Assembly (NCBI RefSeq): GCF_009712475.1
Contig: NZ_VCJO01000004.1
Location: 271,863-335,862 of the forward strand
Source: Micromonospora sp. CP22
Lineage (GTDB): Bacteria; Actinomycetota; Actinomycetes; Mycobacteriales; Micromonosporaceae
Direction of reading: 5' to 3'
DNA: 64,000 bases
Numbering within the stretch: the stretch's first letter is position 1; the number at the start of each line of letters is the position of its first letter. Under the pieces are notes generated by a model that worked only from the letters and a program-made list of their open reading frames with translations, made no database searches and had not been told where the DNA came from. A program made the translations under genes and the position numbers. Shown here in pieces: positions 45,958 to 57,165 of this stretch.

Positions 45958-46371
45958 TCAGCGCAGTGCGATCAGGCGCATGCCGGCGCGGATCAGGACG
46001 ACCGCGCCACCGGCGGCCATGACCAGCCCGATGCCGGGCATCAGTTGCCCCCAGGCGTCGGTGCTGGCACTGAGACTGATCAGGCGGACCACCTGCCATC
46101 CGACGATGGCGGCGACGACCAGCCCGGGGATCAGGCTGTGCGCGATGGCCACCTTCCGGTACGGCAGCAGGGCACCGGCGACGGCGAGGAACGCCATGCT
46201 CAGCGTCCAGAGCCCGGGACCGGCCGCGCCGGAGAGCGACCCGAACGGCGTGATGACCCAGGGCAGCAGCGAGCCGACCAGCACGAGTACGCCGCCGACG
46301 AGCATGCCGAGACTGCCGGCGTGGAAGACGCGCCGGCGAACCGGGGCGGCGGTGGATGCGGTATCGGCCAT
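45958..46371 (-). CDS. Four-helix membrane protein, function unknown
   Basis: 137 residues with four hydrophobic segments (about 22-42, 52-70, 78-98 and 110-130) and a basic N-terminus. The GMLVGGVLVLVGSLLPWV opening is common in uncharacterised actinobacterial membrane proteins. Its codon use is typical and it starts with ATG at 46371. Stands alone. Confidence 0.75.
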   Translation of the reverse strand: MADTASTAAPVRRRVFHAGSLGMLVGGVLVLVGSLLPWVITPFGSLSGAAGPGLWTLSMAFLAVAGALLPYRKVAIAHSLIPGLVVAAIVGWQVVRLISLSASTDAWGQLMPGIGLVMAAGGAVVLIRAGMRLIALR

Positions 46372-46573
46372 GTCCGGATGCTAGGCGGTCAGCGCCGCCG
46401 GACCGAACGGGCAATTCGGTGAACGGTCGGCCGGTGTCGGTGGGCGGCCGAAGCGGGTCCGCGAACGACCGCAAATCGGGCGAGTCCGCACGACAGTTCC
46501 TACCGCTGAACCGTTCACGGGATCCAACGGACCGCTCAGCGACCCGAACCCGAACCTGACCGGATCAACTCTT

Positions 46574-46618
46574 GCCTGGCCAGGCCGCGTCACGTTCTCT
46601 TCCCACACCAGAGGTGTG
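46574..46618 (+). promoter_or_regulatory. Palindromes upstream of the symporter operon
   Basis: GCCTGGCCAGGC (46574-46585) and CACACC-AGA-GGTGTG (46604-46618) are perfect inverted repeats ahead of the DUF4212 gene. The second lies 55 bases before the start and is a plausible operator. Otherwise the 301-base gap 46372-46672 shows nothing. Confidence 0.4.
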
Positions 46619-46672
46619 ACTGACCGCACAACGTCGAGCAGCCCGTCCCGTATCGACCAGGAGGCTCCAGAG

Positions 46673-47022
46673 ATGACCGAGGTAACCCCCGACAAGGAGA
46701 CCCGTGGCGGTGAGCCGCCACCGTCGGCACCGCCACCGGCGTCGCCGCCGGACAACGGCTGGCGCAAGGAGTACTGGAGCCGGAACCTGCGGCTCATGGT
46801 GATCCTGCTGGCCATCTGGTTCATCGTCTCGTTCGGCTTCGGCATTCTGCTTGTCGAGCCGCTCAACAACATCGTCATCGCCGGATTCCCGCTCGGGTTC
46901 TGGTTCGCCCAGCAGGGATCGATCTACGTCTTCGTGATCCTGATCTTCGTCTACGCGAAGTTGATGGACCGCCTCGACAACCAGTTCGGCGTCGATGAGC
47001 AGGAGATCCAGGAGGCTGGCAA

Positions 47023-47026
<4 letters not shown>
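46673..47026 (+). CDS. Small subunit of Na+/solute symporter (DUF4212)
   Basis: 117 residues: proline-rich cytoplasmic start, EYWSRNLRLMVILL motif and two membrane segments (about 45-65 and 80-105). The sequence WFAQQGSIYVFVILIFVYA is diagnostic of DUF4212, which always precedes the large SSS-family permease. AGGAGG eight bases before the ATG at 46673. ATGA overlap with the next gene. Confidence 0.93.
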
Positions 47027-48693
<1,667 letters not shown>

Positions 48694-48732
48694 CACCCGG
48701 CACTCCAGAGCCATCACCACAGTGGGGGGAAG

Positions 48733-48762
48733 CCGCCGCCTCAGCACCACCTGAGGCGGCGG
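48733..48762 (+). terminator. Terminator of the symporter operon
   Basis: Perfect 12-base-pair stem (48733-48744 with 48751-48762), six-base loop, extended by GGGAA/TTCCC past one bulged G; 40 bases after the stop codon. Confidence 0.7.
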
Positions 48763-48908
48763 TTCCCTGCCGTCGTCCGCTCCACCAGCGGTGTGAGGTG
48801 CGTAACCTCTGCAGATGTGGGGAATGAGGTCGGCGGCGGCGGGTTGCAGCCAGATATGACCATCGCACCACGTTCCGCCCGCTGCACCTGCTCGCGGAAG
48901 ACGCTCCG

Positions 48909-50189
48909 GTGAGCGGCGTCGACACCGTCGCCGCGCCACCCGCGCCGATGCCGGGCGACCTGATGACTCGCCGCCAACGTCTGCGCCTCATCCTCGTCCT
49001 CGGCTCGCTGATCGCGGTGGGCCCGCTGACCATCGACATGTACCTCCCGGCGCTGCCCTCGATCGTCGACGACCTCGGCACCACCTCGGCGGCGGTCCAG
49101 TTGACGCTCACCGGCACCCTGATCGGTCTGGCCCTGGGACAACTGCTGATCGGTCCGCTCTCCGACGCCGTCGGCCGCCGTACTCCGTTGATCGCCGGCA
49201 CCGCGCTGCACATCGTGACCTCCGTGGGTTGCGCCCTCGCCCCGAACATCGCGGCCCTCGGCGCGATGCGCGTGGTGCAGGGCCTCGGTGCGGCGGCGGC
49301 TGCCGTGATCGCCATGGCCGTGGTCCGCGACCTGTTCAGCGGCTCGGCCTTCGCCCAGTTGCTGTCCCGCCTGTTGCTCGTGATGGGTGCCGCCCCGGTC
49401 CTCGCGCCGACCCTCGGCAGTGAGCTGCTCCGGTGGACGCAGTGGCGGGGCGTGTTCGCCGCGCTCGCCGTGTTCGGCGTACTGCTGCTCCTGGTCGCGA
49501 TGCTGGGCCTGCCGGAGACGCTGCCGCCGCTGCGCCGTCAGCGCGGCGGTGTGTCGTCCACCGGCCGGCTCTACGCCTCGCTGCTGCGTGACCGCCCCTT
49601 CGTCGGGCTGGTGCTGGTGGCCGGGTTCGCCATGGCGGCACTGTTCGCCTACGTCGGTGGTTCCTCGTTCGTCCTGCAAGGGCAGTACGGGCTCGACGAG
49701 CAGCAGTTCGGGTTCGCCTTCGGTGCCGGGGCGATCGGGCTGATCATCGCCACCCAGGCCAACGTACGCCTGCTGCGCCGCTGGTCCCCGCAGCAGATCC
49801 TGCTGACCGCCCTGATCGTGGGTACGGCCGCCAGTCTGGTGCTGGTCGGGCTCGCCGCGACCGGGATCGGCGGGCTACCGGCGCTGCTGGCGTCGCTCTG
49901 GCTGGTGCTGGCGACGGCCGGGCTGGCGCTGCCGAACGCGCCCGCGCTGGCCCTGAGCCGACACGGCGAGGCGGCCGGCACCGCCTCCGCCCTGCTCGGC
50001 GCGGTGCAGTTCGGCATCGGGGCGATCGCCGCGCCGCTGGTGGGGGTGCTCGGCACCGGGGCCGTGGCGATGGCCGTGGTGATCGCCGGTGGGTTGGCCT
50101 CGGCGCTGATCGTGTTCGTCGTGGTGGTCCGCCCCGGCCGACTGGCCGTGCCGGAGCCCGTGGCGGCCGCGACCGTCGTGGCACACTGA
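48909..50189 (+). CDS. MFS multidrug exporter, Bcr/CflA family
   Basis: 426 residues, 12 membrane segments. Motif A between segments 2 and 3 is GPLSDAVGRRTPLIAG; TIDMYLPALPSI at the first segment is typical of Bcr/CflA efflux proteins exporting bicyclomycin, chloramphenicol and similar compounds. GTG start with GGAAG nine bases upstream. Stands alone; the substrate cannot be told from sequence. Confidence 0.92.
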   Translation: MSGVDTVAAPPAPMPGDLMTRRQRLRLILVLGSLIAVGPLTIDMYLPALPSIVDDLGTTSAAVQLTLTGTLIGLALGQLLIGPLSDAVGRRTPLIAGTALHIVTSVGCALAPNIAALGAMRVVQGLGAAAAAVIAMAVVRDLFSGSAFAQLLSRLLLVMGAAPVLAPTLGSELLRWTQWRGVFAALAVFGVLLLLVAMLGLPETLPPLRRQRGGVSSTGRLYASLLRDRPFVGLVLVAGFAMAALFAYVGGSSFVLQGQYGLDEQQFGFAFGAGAIGLIIATQANVRLLRRWSPQQILLTALIVGTAASLVLVGLAATGIGGLPALLASLWLVLATAGLALPNAPALALSRHGEAAGTASALLGAVQFGIGAIAAPLVGVLGTGAVAMAVVIAGGLASALIVFVVVVRPGRLAVPEPVAAATVVAH

Positions 50190-50255
50190 CCGCCCGATCG
50201 CGGGTGACCTGCCGCGCCGCCGCCGGTGTCAGAGGCTTCCTCTACCGTGCGCGGC

Positions 50256-51590
50256 GTGACCACAGTCCAGACCTACCGCTACCTCGCCCCCTCCACCCTC
50301 ACGCAACGCTCACTCGCCCTGCAGACCAGCGGCGGGCCCGCACCCAATCCCCGCTTCTTCACCGGTTTCCTCACCACCGGGCAGGCGGCGGCGGTGGGGC
50401 TGCTGGCGGTGGCCGAGGTGGCCCGCACCCGCTACCACCGGCCGGTCAGTCCGGCGAGTCTGGATCCGGTGGTCACCGGCAGCCGCGACCGGCTCCGCTT
50501 CGAGTCCTTCTCCGGGTGCTGCGGGGTGTACGCGCGGCTCGACGCGTTGCCCGCGGGTCTGGACGGCGACGTCGCCGAGCACGGCACCACCAACGTCGAC
50601 GTGAACAATCCGCTGCGCGAGTCACTGGCCCGGGTCAGTGGCCTGGATCCGCTGCACCTGTCGGTCGGCCCCGACGACCTCACCGTCTCCACTCTGGACG
50701 GCACGGTGGTGGAGAAGAAGGTGCCGCTGCCGGCGCGCTGGCTGCGCGGCTTCGCCGAGGTCCACGTGCTGGCCGCCCGCTTCGAGCCCCGGGCCGAGCT
50801 GCCGGCGACCGAGGCCGGCGCCTTCCTGCGTCGGTTGCCGCGCGGCGACCGGTCGGTGCTCTGGGTGGTACCGGCCGGTCGGTCCCTGCGGCTGACCTCC
50901 CGGCCCGTCGCCGGGGCGGTCTGCCTGGCCGGGGCCGACCGGCTGACCGCACTGCGACCGATGCTGCGCTTCGCGAAGACCCTCCGGGTGTACGGCCCGA
51001 CGGTGGCGCCCGGCTCCGCCCCGGCCCCGAGCGTCTGGGAACTCGACACCGGCGCGCTACGACTGTCGCTGACCCTCTCCCCCGAGCCGTACCGTGGCTT
51101 CTCCGGTGAGGGGGCCGCGCTCGCCGCACTCGCCGGAGACGATGTCGTCGACGACGCCGACCTGGTCTCGGCCCTGCTGTCCTGGGATCCGACCATCGAC
51201 CCGGATCGGCTGGCCAGGCAGGCCGGTATCGACACCGCCCGGGTACGGGGTGCCCTGGCCCAGCTCGGCACCGCCGGTCGGGTCGGCTACGACGTCGCCG
51301 ACGGGGCGTACTTCCACCGGGTGATGCCGTACGACGCGGGCCGGGCCGAACGGGACAATCCCCGGCTGGTGGGCGCGCGGGCGCTGCTCGACGCCGCAGC
51401 GGTGCGGTGGGACGGCACGGCGGCGACGGTACGCGGCGGCGACCAGGTGTACCGGGTCCGTCGGCTCGCCGACGGCGGGCTGACCTGCACCTGTCCGTGG
51501 TGGGCGAGACATCGGGGGCAGCGGGGGCCGTGCCGGCACGCCCTGGCCGCCCGGATGCTGGTCACCGAACAGGTCGAGGAGTCGGCATGA
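50256..51590 (+). CDS. SWIM zinc-finger protein
   Basis: 444 residues ending in a SWIM zinc finger CTCPWWARHRGQRGPCRH (CxC...CxH) at about residues 415-432; SWIM domains bind DNA or proteins. The rest has no recognisable enzyme motif. GTG at 50256 gives the start VTTVQTYRYLAPS; no ribosome-binding site is present there or at the earlier in-frame GTG, so the transcript may be leaderless (TACCGT about seven bases upstream). Coupled by ATGA to the DUF6493-like gene. Confidence 0.85.
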   Translation: MTTVQTYRYLAPSTLTQRSLALQTSGGPAPNPRFFTGFLTTGQAAAVGLLAVAEVARTRYHRPVSPASLDPVVTGSRDRLRFESFSGCCGVYARLDALPAGLDGDVAEHGTTNVDVNNPLRESLARVSGLDPLHLSVGPDDLTVSTLDGTVVEKKVPLPARWLRGFAEVHVLAARFEPRAELPATEAGAFLRRLPRGDRSVLWVVPAGRSLRLTSRPVAGAVCLAGADRLTALRPMLRFAKTLRVYGPTVAPGSAPAPSVWELDTGALRLSLTLSPEPYRGFSGEGAALAALAGDDVVDDADLVSALLSWDPTIDPDRLARQAGIDTARVRGALAQLGTAGRVGYDVADGAYFHRVMPYDAGRAERDNPRLVGARALLDAAAVRWDGTAATVRGGDQVYRVRRLADGGLTCTCPWWARHRGQRGPCRHALAARMLVTEQVEESA

Positions 51591-54220
51591 CGCACACGGA
51601 CCCTTCCCTGCGCACTGTGCGACGTCGGCACGAGCTGGCCAACGGCGGCACGAGCGACCTGTTCGACCTGGTGGACCGGGGTGCGATCAAAGCGGTCGCG
51701 GCAGCGCTGCACGGGCTGCCGGAACAGCGCCGCCGGGAGATCGGCGTCGAGCTGACCGCCTGGTTCAAGCAGCACCAGCGGGGCATCTGGTGGTCGGGCA
51801 CCGGCACGGCCCTGGCGATCGCCGTGGTCGGTTGCCTACCGACCGCCGCCCAGGCCGCGACGATCCTCGGCCGTCCCTCGGTCAACCCGCACGGTCGCCT
51901 CGCGGCCGAGCTGGTGCACGCCGTCGCGCGGGAGCGAGGGGTCGACTGGCTCGTCGACCTGGCCCATCGGATCGCGGCCCGGTTCACCGAGCAGACCTGG
52001 GTCGGCAAGTGGCACTTCGTCGCCACGCTTCTGCACCTGGACGGTGGCGCGCCACCCACCGACGACATGGCCGTACGCCTGTGGTTGACCGCGGTGGACT
52101 CCCCCGCCACGTTCCACCAGGGTCAGCCCCCGCCGGTGGTGGACCGGCTACGCGACGACCCGTTCCTGGCCGTCATGCTGCCTCGGCTGTTCGAGGTGGA
52201 CGACATCGGCAACCTGATGCTGGGCATCACCGATCACCACGACCGCACTGACCCGGGCCGCCCCGTCCTGCCGCCCGCCCTGGCCCAGCTCGCCGCCGAG
52301 GGGGTGGTCGACCGGTCGCTCCTGCTCGACGGCTCCCTCGGTCGGCTGTTGCGCGGCGACCGGCCGGGCGCGCTGCGCGCCTTCACCATGCTGCTCGACC
52401 AGCTCGCACCGACCACCGCCGAGGTCACCGCCCGGGTCACGGACCATCTCCGGCTACTCGTCGACGCACCCGCGCCGGTGGCCACGATGGCGCAGAAGGC
52501 GCTCCGGACGCTGCCCGAACTGGAGCTGGAGTCGGTCCTCGACGCCTCCCGCCAGCTGCTCATCCGCCCCGACAAGACACTGGTCCGGGCCCAGCTCGGC
52601 TGGCTCGACCAGCTCGCTCGCCAGCACCGGGACCGGGCCGGTGAGATCGCCGAGGTGATCGCGGTCGCCGCCGACCATCCCGCCGTGCAGCTGCGGGAGC
52701 GTGCCGTGGCACTGGCCGCCCGGCACGGCCTCGACCCGGCGGCGGACGAGCCGACCCCGGCGGTCACCCGACCCCGAGGCGACGACCTGCCCCCGCCGCC
52801 CACGCCCGCACCGTCGCCCGCGCCGATCACCGACCTGGACGAGCTGACCGAGGAGGTCGCCGCGCTGCTCGCCACGCCGTACCGGGGGATGGCCCTGGAG
52901 CGTGTCCTCGACGGGCTGGTCCGGCTCACCGCGACCGACGGGCCTCGGGTCCACGCCGCGCTCGCCCCGGTGGTCGAACGGCGGCACTGGTCCTGGGCGG
53001 ACGCGCACCGCTCCGATCCACTCTGCCTCTGCGCGACCGTGGTCGAGTTGTTCACGAGCGCCGGGTGCTCGGACGGTCAGCGGGAACGGTGGGAGCGGCT
53101 GCGCACCGCGCTGCACCGGGTCGACGCGACACCGGAGCTGGTGGTCACCGACCCCCGGGTGCCGCCGGTCCACCGGCTGCTCCACGCCCGGCTGGCCGAG
53201 ATCGGCGGGTACCTCACCGGGCCGGGGCAGCCGGGGCTGCTCGCCGCTCCCACCACGACCAACGGTCAGCTCGACCCGGCGGCGTTGGTGGACCGGCTCG
53301 CCGCGCTCGGTGACCGGGAGCCCGGCCACTGGGACCTCACCCAGGCGTTGCTGCGGTTGCCGACCGAGGTGGACGAGGCGATCGCCGGCCAGGCCGCGGC
53401 GCTCGGCACGGCGGCCGGTCGACGGCTCGCCGCCTGGGTGCGCGACGGTGGCCTACCCCAGCCGGTCGTCCGCCCCCGCACCGTCACCCAGTCCAGCAGC
53501 CAGGGCCGACGTTGGGCGGACGCGTACCTGCCGGACGAGCGGATCCTGGTCGAACTGGCCCCACCGGACGGAGCGGTCGACCGGTACGGGCTGTTCACCA
53601 CGCCCGTGTCACCGCTCACCGGCGAGCACGTCGGTTGGGTGGACCTGTGGCCGTCGATGTTGCCCGGGCACCGAGGGCTGGTCACCGCGTACGCGTTGCC
53701 GCTGATCGCCGGTGCCGCGGACATGGACGAGCGGGGCGGGCCCGCGTTGCTGCCGTTGCTCGCGGAGATCGCTGGTCCGGGCGGGGTGGCCCTCGACCTG
53801 GCGTTGGCCTACGGGCTCAGCGCCCGGCACGGCCCGGACCGGGTGGCCACGGTGGACGCCCTGCTCGCCTTGGCGGCCACCGGCGACATCGACGCGGCCG
53901 GCATCGGGGAGCAACTCGGGACCCTCGTCGCCCGGCACCTGGTGAAGCTGTCCCGGGTCGTCGAGCCGCTGCGCGACGTCGCGCAGGCGGGTGCGCCGCT
54001 GACCGTGTGGCGGCTGCTGGCCGCCACGCTCCCGGCGGTGTTGGCCATGCCCACCGCACCGCGTGGCCTGCCGGACCTGCTGACCGTGGCGGCCGAGACC
54101 GCCGCCACGACCGGCGTCCGCATCGAGGTGCCGGGCCTGGCCGCCGTCGCCGGGCGGGGCGGGTCAGGTCGCCTGGTCACCGAGGCCCGCAGGCTGCACC
54201 GCGTCCTCGACGCGGGGTGA
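51587..54220 (+). CDS. DUF6493-like large helical protein
   Basis: 877 residues, function unknown. The protein is dominated by leucine/alanine-rich helical pairs like HEAT repeats, notably at 290-410 (AFTMLLDQLAPTTAEVTARV onward), with a Pro-rich break near 400-420 and a further helical half. The C-terminal region carries ILVELAPPDGAVDRYGLF and LWPSMLPGHRG. GAGGAG precedes the ATG at 51587 and the gene is translationally coupled to the SWIM gene, so the two products probably work together. Similar SWIM plus HEAT-like pairs accompany MoxR/VWA genes in other bacteria; none are here. Confidence 0.8.
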   Translation: MTHTDPSLRTVRRRHELANGGTSDLFDLVDRGAIKAVAAALHGLPEQRRREIGVELTAWFKQHQRGIWWSGTGTALAIAVVGCLPTAAQAATILGRPSVNPHGRLAAELVHAVARERGVDWLVDLAHRIAARFTEQTWVGKWHFVATLLHLDGGAPPTDDMAVRLWLTAVDSPATFHQGQPPPVVDRLRDDPFLAVMLPRLFEVDDIGNLMLGITDHHDRTDPGRPVLPPALAQLAAEGVVDRSLLLDGSLGRLLRGDRPGALRAFTMLLDQLAPTTAEVTARVTDHLRLLVDAPAPVATMAQKALRTLPELELESVLDASRQLLIRPDKTLVRAQLGWLDQLARQHRDRAGEIAEVIAVAADHPAVQLRERAVALAARHGLDPAADEPTPAVTRPRGDDLPPPPTPAPSPAPITDLDELTEEVAALLATPYRGMALERVLDGLVRLTATDGPRVHAALAPVVERRHWSWADAHRSDPLCLCATVVELFTSAGCSDGQRERWERLRTALHRVDATPELVVTDPRVPPVHRLLHARLAEIGGYLTGPGQPGLLAAPTTTNGQLDPAALVDRLAALGDREPGHWDLTQALLRLPTEVDEAIAGQAAALGTAAGRRLAAWVRDGGLPQPVVRPRTVTQSSSQGRRWADAYLPDERILVELAPPDGAVDRYGLFTTPVSPLTGEHVGWVDLWPSMLPGHRGLVTAYALPLIAGAADMDERGGPALLPLLAEIAGPGGVALDLALAYGLSARHGPDRVATVDALLALAATGDIDAAGIGEQLGTLVARHLVKLSRVVEPLRDVAQAGAPLTVWRLLAATLPAVLAMPTAPRGLPDLLTVAAETAATTGVRIEVPGLAAVAGRGGSGRLVTEARRLHRVLDAG

Positions 54221-54246
54221 GCCGAGCAGGGCTCACCCCACGAACC

Positions 54247-54288
54247 GGTGCCAGGTCACGAGGGCGTGGCCGCTCGTGACCTGGCGCC
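54247..54288. terminator. Bidirectional terminator hairpin
   Basis: 16-base-pair stem (54247-54262 with 54273-54288, one G-T pair), ten-base loop, between the convergent DUF6493-like and catalase genes. Confidence 0.75.
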
Positions 54289-54304
54289 GGTGCCGCGCTT
54301 GCGG

Positions 54305-56566
54305 TCAGCCGACCGGGGCGGGGAACCTCTCCCAGACCCGGTGACCGGCCATGAGCTGCCCGACGGCGGCCAACACCTCCGTCGCGGAGTCGCCGGTGAC
54401 CACGCCGGGTGTGCCGACGACACCGGACTGCTCCAGCGCCGTGACGCCGGTCCCCCACGCGCCGATGGCTTTGGCGTGCCGCCAGCACTCGTCCACCATC
54501 AGCAGCACCCGGGGGTCGATGGTGGCCGAACCGGTCGTGCCCGCCTTGGCGTCGCGGGCCGGCGTCGCATCCGGTGCCGGAGCGGGTGCCGAGGCGAGCA
54601 GGAGCGCGTCGAGTTCGACCGAGCGGCCGGTGGCGAAGCTCCGTTGCGCGGGCAGGTCGCCGATCGTTCCGCCGTGCGGCGCGATCAGCAGCGGCACCAT
54701 GTCGGCGGCGAAGACCGCCTCGCGGACCGCCCGGACGCCGTCGAGGTCGGCCTCGGGTCCGACGACGATGCCGACCATCCGGCCGTCGGCCGGCCACTCC
54801 CGCCCGACCTGGGACAACGCGGGGCTCGGCTCGACGTCGGCCAGCGGGATCGTCGGCTCCGGCGCGGGCAGACCGAGGCCGGTGGCGACCTCGGCGCAGA
54901 GCACCGGGTCGATGTTGGCCAGGCACTGGAGCTGCCGTTCCTTGATCGCCTGGTGGTAGCACTTGCCCAGCTCGAAGGTGTACGCCCGGATGATGTGCTC
55001 CCGCTCGACCGGGGACATGCTCGACCAGAACAGGCGGGCCTGGCTGAAGTGGTCGTCGAACGAGGCCGGGTTGGCGCGTACCTTGGGTGCCTGGGTGACC
55101 TGGACCGGCACCTCGACGAACGGGTTGTCGTCGGCACCGGCCGGGAACGGGTTGCCGCCGTCGAGGGTGTTCGGCCGGTACGGGGCCACCCCGGCGTGGA
55201 CGGCGTGCTGGTGGAAGCCGTCGCGCAGCATGTCGTTGACCTGGGCGTGCGGCCGGTTGATCGGGATCTGCGTGAAGTTCGGCCCGCCGAGGCGGGTCAG
55301 CTGGGTGTCGACGTACGAGAAGAGTCGGCCCTGCAGCAGCGGGTCGTTGGTGACGTCGATGCCCGGCGGCAGGTGGCCCACGTGGAAGGCGACCTGCTCG
55401 GTCTCGGCGAAGAAGTTCCTCGGGGTGCGGTTCAGGGTCAGCTTGCCGACCGGCTGGACCGGCGCGAGTTCCTCCGGCACGATCTTCGTCGGGTCGAGCA
55501 GGTCGATGCCGGCGAAGGTCTCCTCGGGGGTGTCGGGGAAGACCTGGAGGCCGAGTTCCCACTCGGGGAACGCCCCCGCCTCGATGGCGTCGTAGAGGTC
55601 ACGCCGGTGGAAGTCCGGGTCGATGCCGCCGAGCAGTTGGGCCTCCTCCCAGACCAGCGAGTGCACGCCCAGCTTCGGCTTCCAGTGGAACTTGGCCAGC
55701 ACCGTCTCCCCGGCGGCGTTGACCAGCCGGAACGTGTGCACACCGAAGCCCTCCATCGTCCGGTAGGAGCGCGGGATGCCCCGGTCGGACATGGTCCACA
55801 TGGCGTGGTGCTGTGCCTCGGTGTGCAGTGAGACGAAGTCCCAGAAGGTGTCGTGCGCGCTCTGCGCCTGGGGGATCTCGCGGTCGGGGTGCGGCTTTCC
55901 GGCGTGGATGATGTCGGGGAACTTGATCGCGTCCTGGATGAAGAAGACCGGGATGTTGTTGGCGACCAGGTCGAAGGTGCCCTCGTCGGTGTAGAACTTC
56001 GTGGCGAAGCCCCGGGTGTCGCGGACGGTGTCGGCCGAGCCACGCGACCCGAGGACGGTGGAGAAGCGGACGAAGACCTCGGTGGTCCGGCCCTTGGCCA
56101 GGAAACCCGCCCGGGTGACGGCCTCGGCGGTGCCGTACGCGGTGAACTCGCCGTGCGCGCCCGCGCCCCGGGCGTGCACCACCCGCTCGGGGATCCGCTC
56201 GTGGTCGAAGTGGGTGATCTTCTCTCGCAGGTGGTGGTCCTGGAGCAGGACCGGCCCACGCGGCCCGGCCTTGAGCGAGTGGTCGGTGTCCCGCAGCCGC
56301 GCGCCCTGCGCGGTGGTGAGGAAAGAACCCTGCTGGCCGTACGCCTCGGCCGTCGCGCCGGTCTCGGCACCGGTCGGCGTACGGGTCTGCGGGGCGCCCT
56401 GTTCGGGTTTCGCGGGCAGCGGATCGTGTGGGGTCGTCGGCTCGTCGAGCGGTGGCGGGGCGCTGCCCGGCGCTCCCGGCACCTCCGGGGCGAGGGCGTC
56501 GGTCACCTTCTCCGCCGCGGCCTCCACGACATCCTTGACCGCCTTGGCGGGGTTGCGGGCGTTCAT
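54305..56566 (-). CDS. katE: Large-subunit catalase (HPII type)
   Basis: Haem catalase of 753 residues, the large-subunit class. N-terminal acidic/Pro extension of 80 residues, catalytic His in RVVHARGAGAHGEF, Asn in ANNIPVFFIQD, haem-ligand Tyr in RLFSYVDTQLTRLGG, and a C-terminal flavodoxin/DJ-1-like domain (about 610-750, starting RMVGIVVGPEAD). It removes hydrogen peroxide. ATG at 56566 has AGGAGG eleven bases upstream; an earlier GTG lies before that site. Confidence 0.95.
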   Translation of the reverse strand: MNARNPAKAVKDVVEAAAEKVTDALAPEVPGAPGSAPPPLDEPTTPHDPLPAKPEQGAPQTRTPTGAETGATAEAYGQQGSFLTTAQGARLRDTDHSLKAGPRGPVLLQDHHLREKITHFDHERIPERVVHARGAGAHGEFTAYGTAEAVTRAGFLAKGRTTEVFVRFSTVLGSRGSADTVRDTRGFATKFYTDEGTFDLVANNIPVFFIQDAIKFPDIIHAGKPHPDREIPQAQSAHDTFWDFVSLHTEAQHHAMWTMSDRGIPRSYRTMEGFGVHTFRLVNAAGETVLAKFHWKPKLGVHSLVWEEAQLLGGIDPDFHRRDLYDAIEAGAFPEWELGLQVFPDTPEETFAGIDLLDPTKIVPEELAPVQPVGKLTLNRTPRNFFAETEQVAFHVGHLPPGIDVTNDPLLQGRLFSYVDTQLTRLGGPNFTQIPINRPHAQVNDMLRDGFHQHAVHAGVAPYRPNTLDGGNPFPAGADDNPFVEVPVQVTQAPKVRANPASFDDHFSQARLFWSSMSPVEREHIIRAYTFELGKCYHQAIKERQLQCLANIDPVLCAEVATGLGLPAPEPTIPLADVEPSPALSQVGREWPADGRMVGIVVGPEADLDGVRAVREAVFAADMVPLLIAPHGGTIGDLPAQRSFATGRSVELDALLLASAPAPAPDATPARDAKAGTTGSATIDPRVLLMVDECWRHAKAIGAWGTGVTALEQSGVVGTPGVVTGDSATEVLAAVGQLMAGHRVWERFPAPVG

Positions 56567-56667
56567 TTCTGCGGGTACCTCCTGGGACACGAGAGCCAGA
56601 TGTCAGGGCGGTACCCGGGGTAGAACGAGCAAAACGGAGCGAATGGCGCGGATGTGGGTATCCTCGA

Positions 56668-57165
56668 TCACTCCGGCCGCAGTTGCTCGTAGTACGCCTT
56701 CATCGGCGGGTGGTAGTCGTCGAACGGCGGCATCGCCGTACCGTCATGAGCCGCCGCCAGGCAGTCGAGGTAGTACTCCCAGCCCGGCCCCACCTCACCG
56801 ATGCCGGTGGCGTCGACGAGGTGCTGGACGAAGCGCAGCTCGGTGCGATCGCCCAGGGTGGTCAGCAGCAGTTCCAGCACCCAGTGGCCGTACTCGTCCC
56901 GCAGGGACACGGCCAGCCGGTGGGGCGGCTCACACGCCTCGATATCCAGGTCGGACCAGGGTGCCCCCTCCTCGAGGGTCATCCGCACCCGGATGGTGCG
57001 CCCGGGTGCGGCCTCGCCCTCCCAGGGGCCGAACCATCGTGCCGTGCGCTCCGGTTCGGTGAGGCTGGCCCATACATCGTCGATCGGGGCCCGGAACGTT
57101 CGGGTGAGGACCAGGTCGACGCCGTTCTCGGCGTCGAGGAGTCGGCCGGTCGGTGTACGGGTCAT
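56668..57165 (-). CDS. SRPBCC / AHSA1-like protein
   Basis: 165 residues of the START-like superfamily (activator of Hsp90 ATPase homologue): VLTRTFRAPIDDVWASLTEPERTARWFGPWEG is the diagnostic first half. Function of such proteins is usually unknown. In Actinobacteria they typically follow an ArsR regulator gene, and this one overlaps the stop of the ArsR remnant by ATGA. AGGAG eight bases before the start. Its regulator appears damaged, so it may be expressed without control. Confidence 0.9.
   Translation of the reverse strand: MTRTPTGRLLDAENGVDLVLTRTFRAPIDDVWASLTEPERTARWFGPWEGEAAPGRTIRVRMTLEEGAPWSDLDIEACEPPHRLAVSLRDEYGHWVLELLLTTLGDRTELRFVQHLVDATGIGEVGPGWEYYLDCLAAAHDGTAMPPFDDYHPPMKAYYEQLRPE

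Noticed and set aside
51407..51586. Upstream extension of the DUF6493-like gene
   Set aside because: It overlaps the SWIM zinc-finger codons; the ATG at 51587 has a GAGGAG and an ATGA overlap.
53512..54279. Other long open frames inside the DUF6493-like gene and opposite most genes
   Set aside because: These arise from high GC at third positions; they are Arg/Pro/Gly/Ala-rich, lack ribosome-binding sites and overlap recognised proteins.
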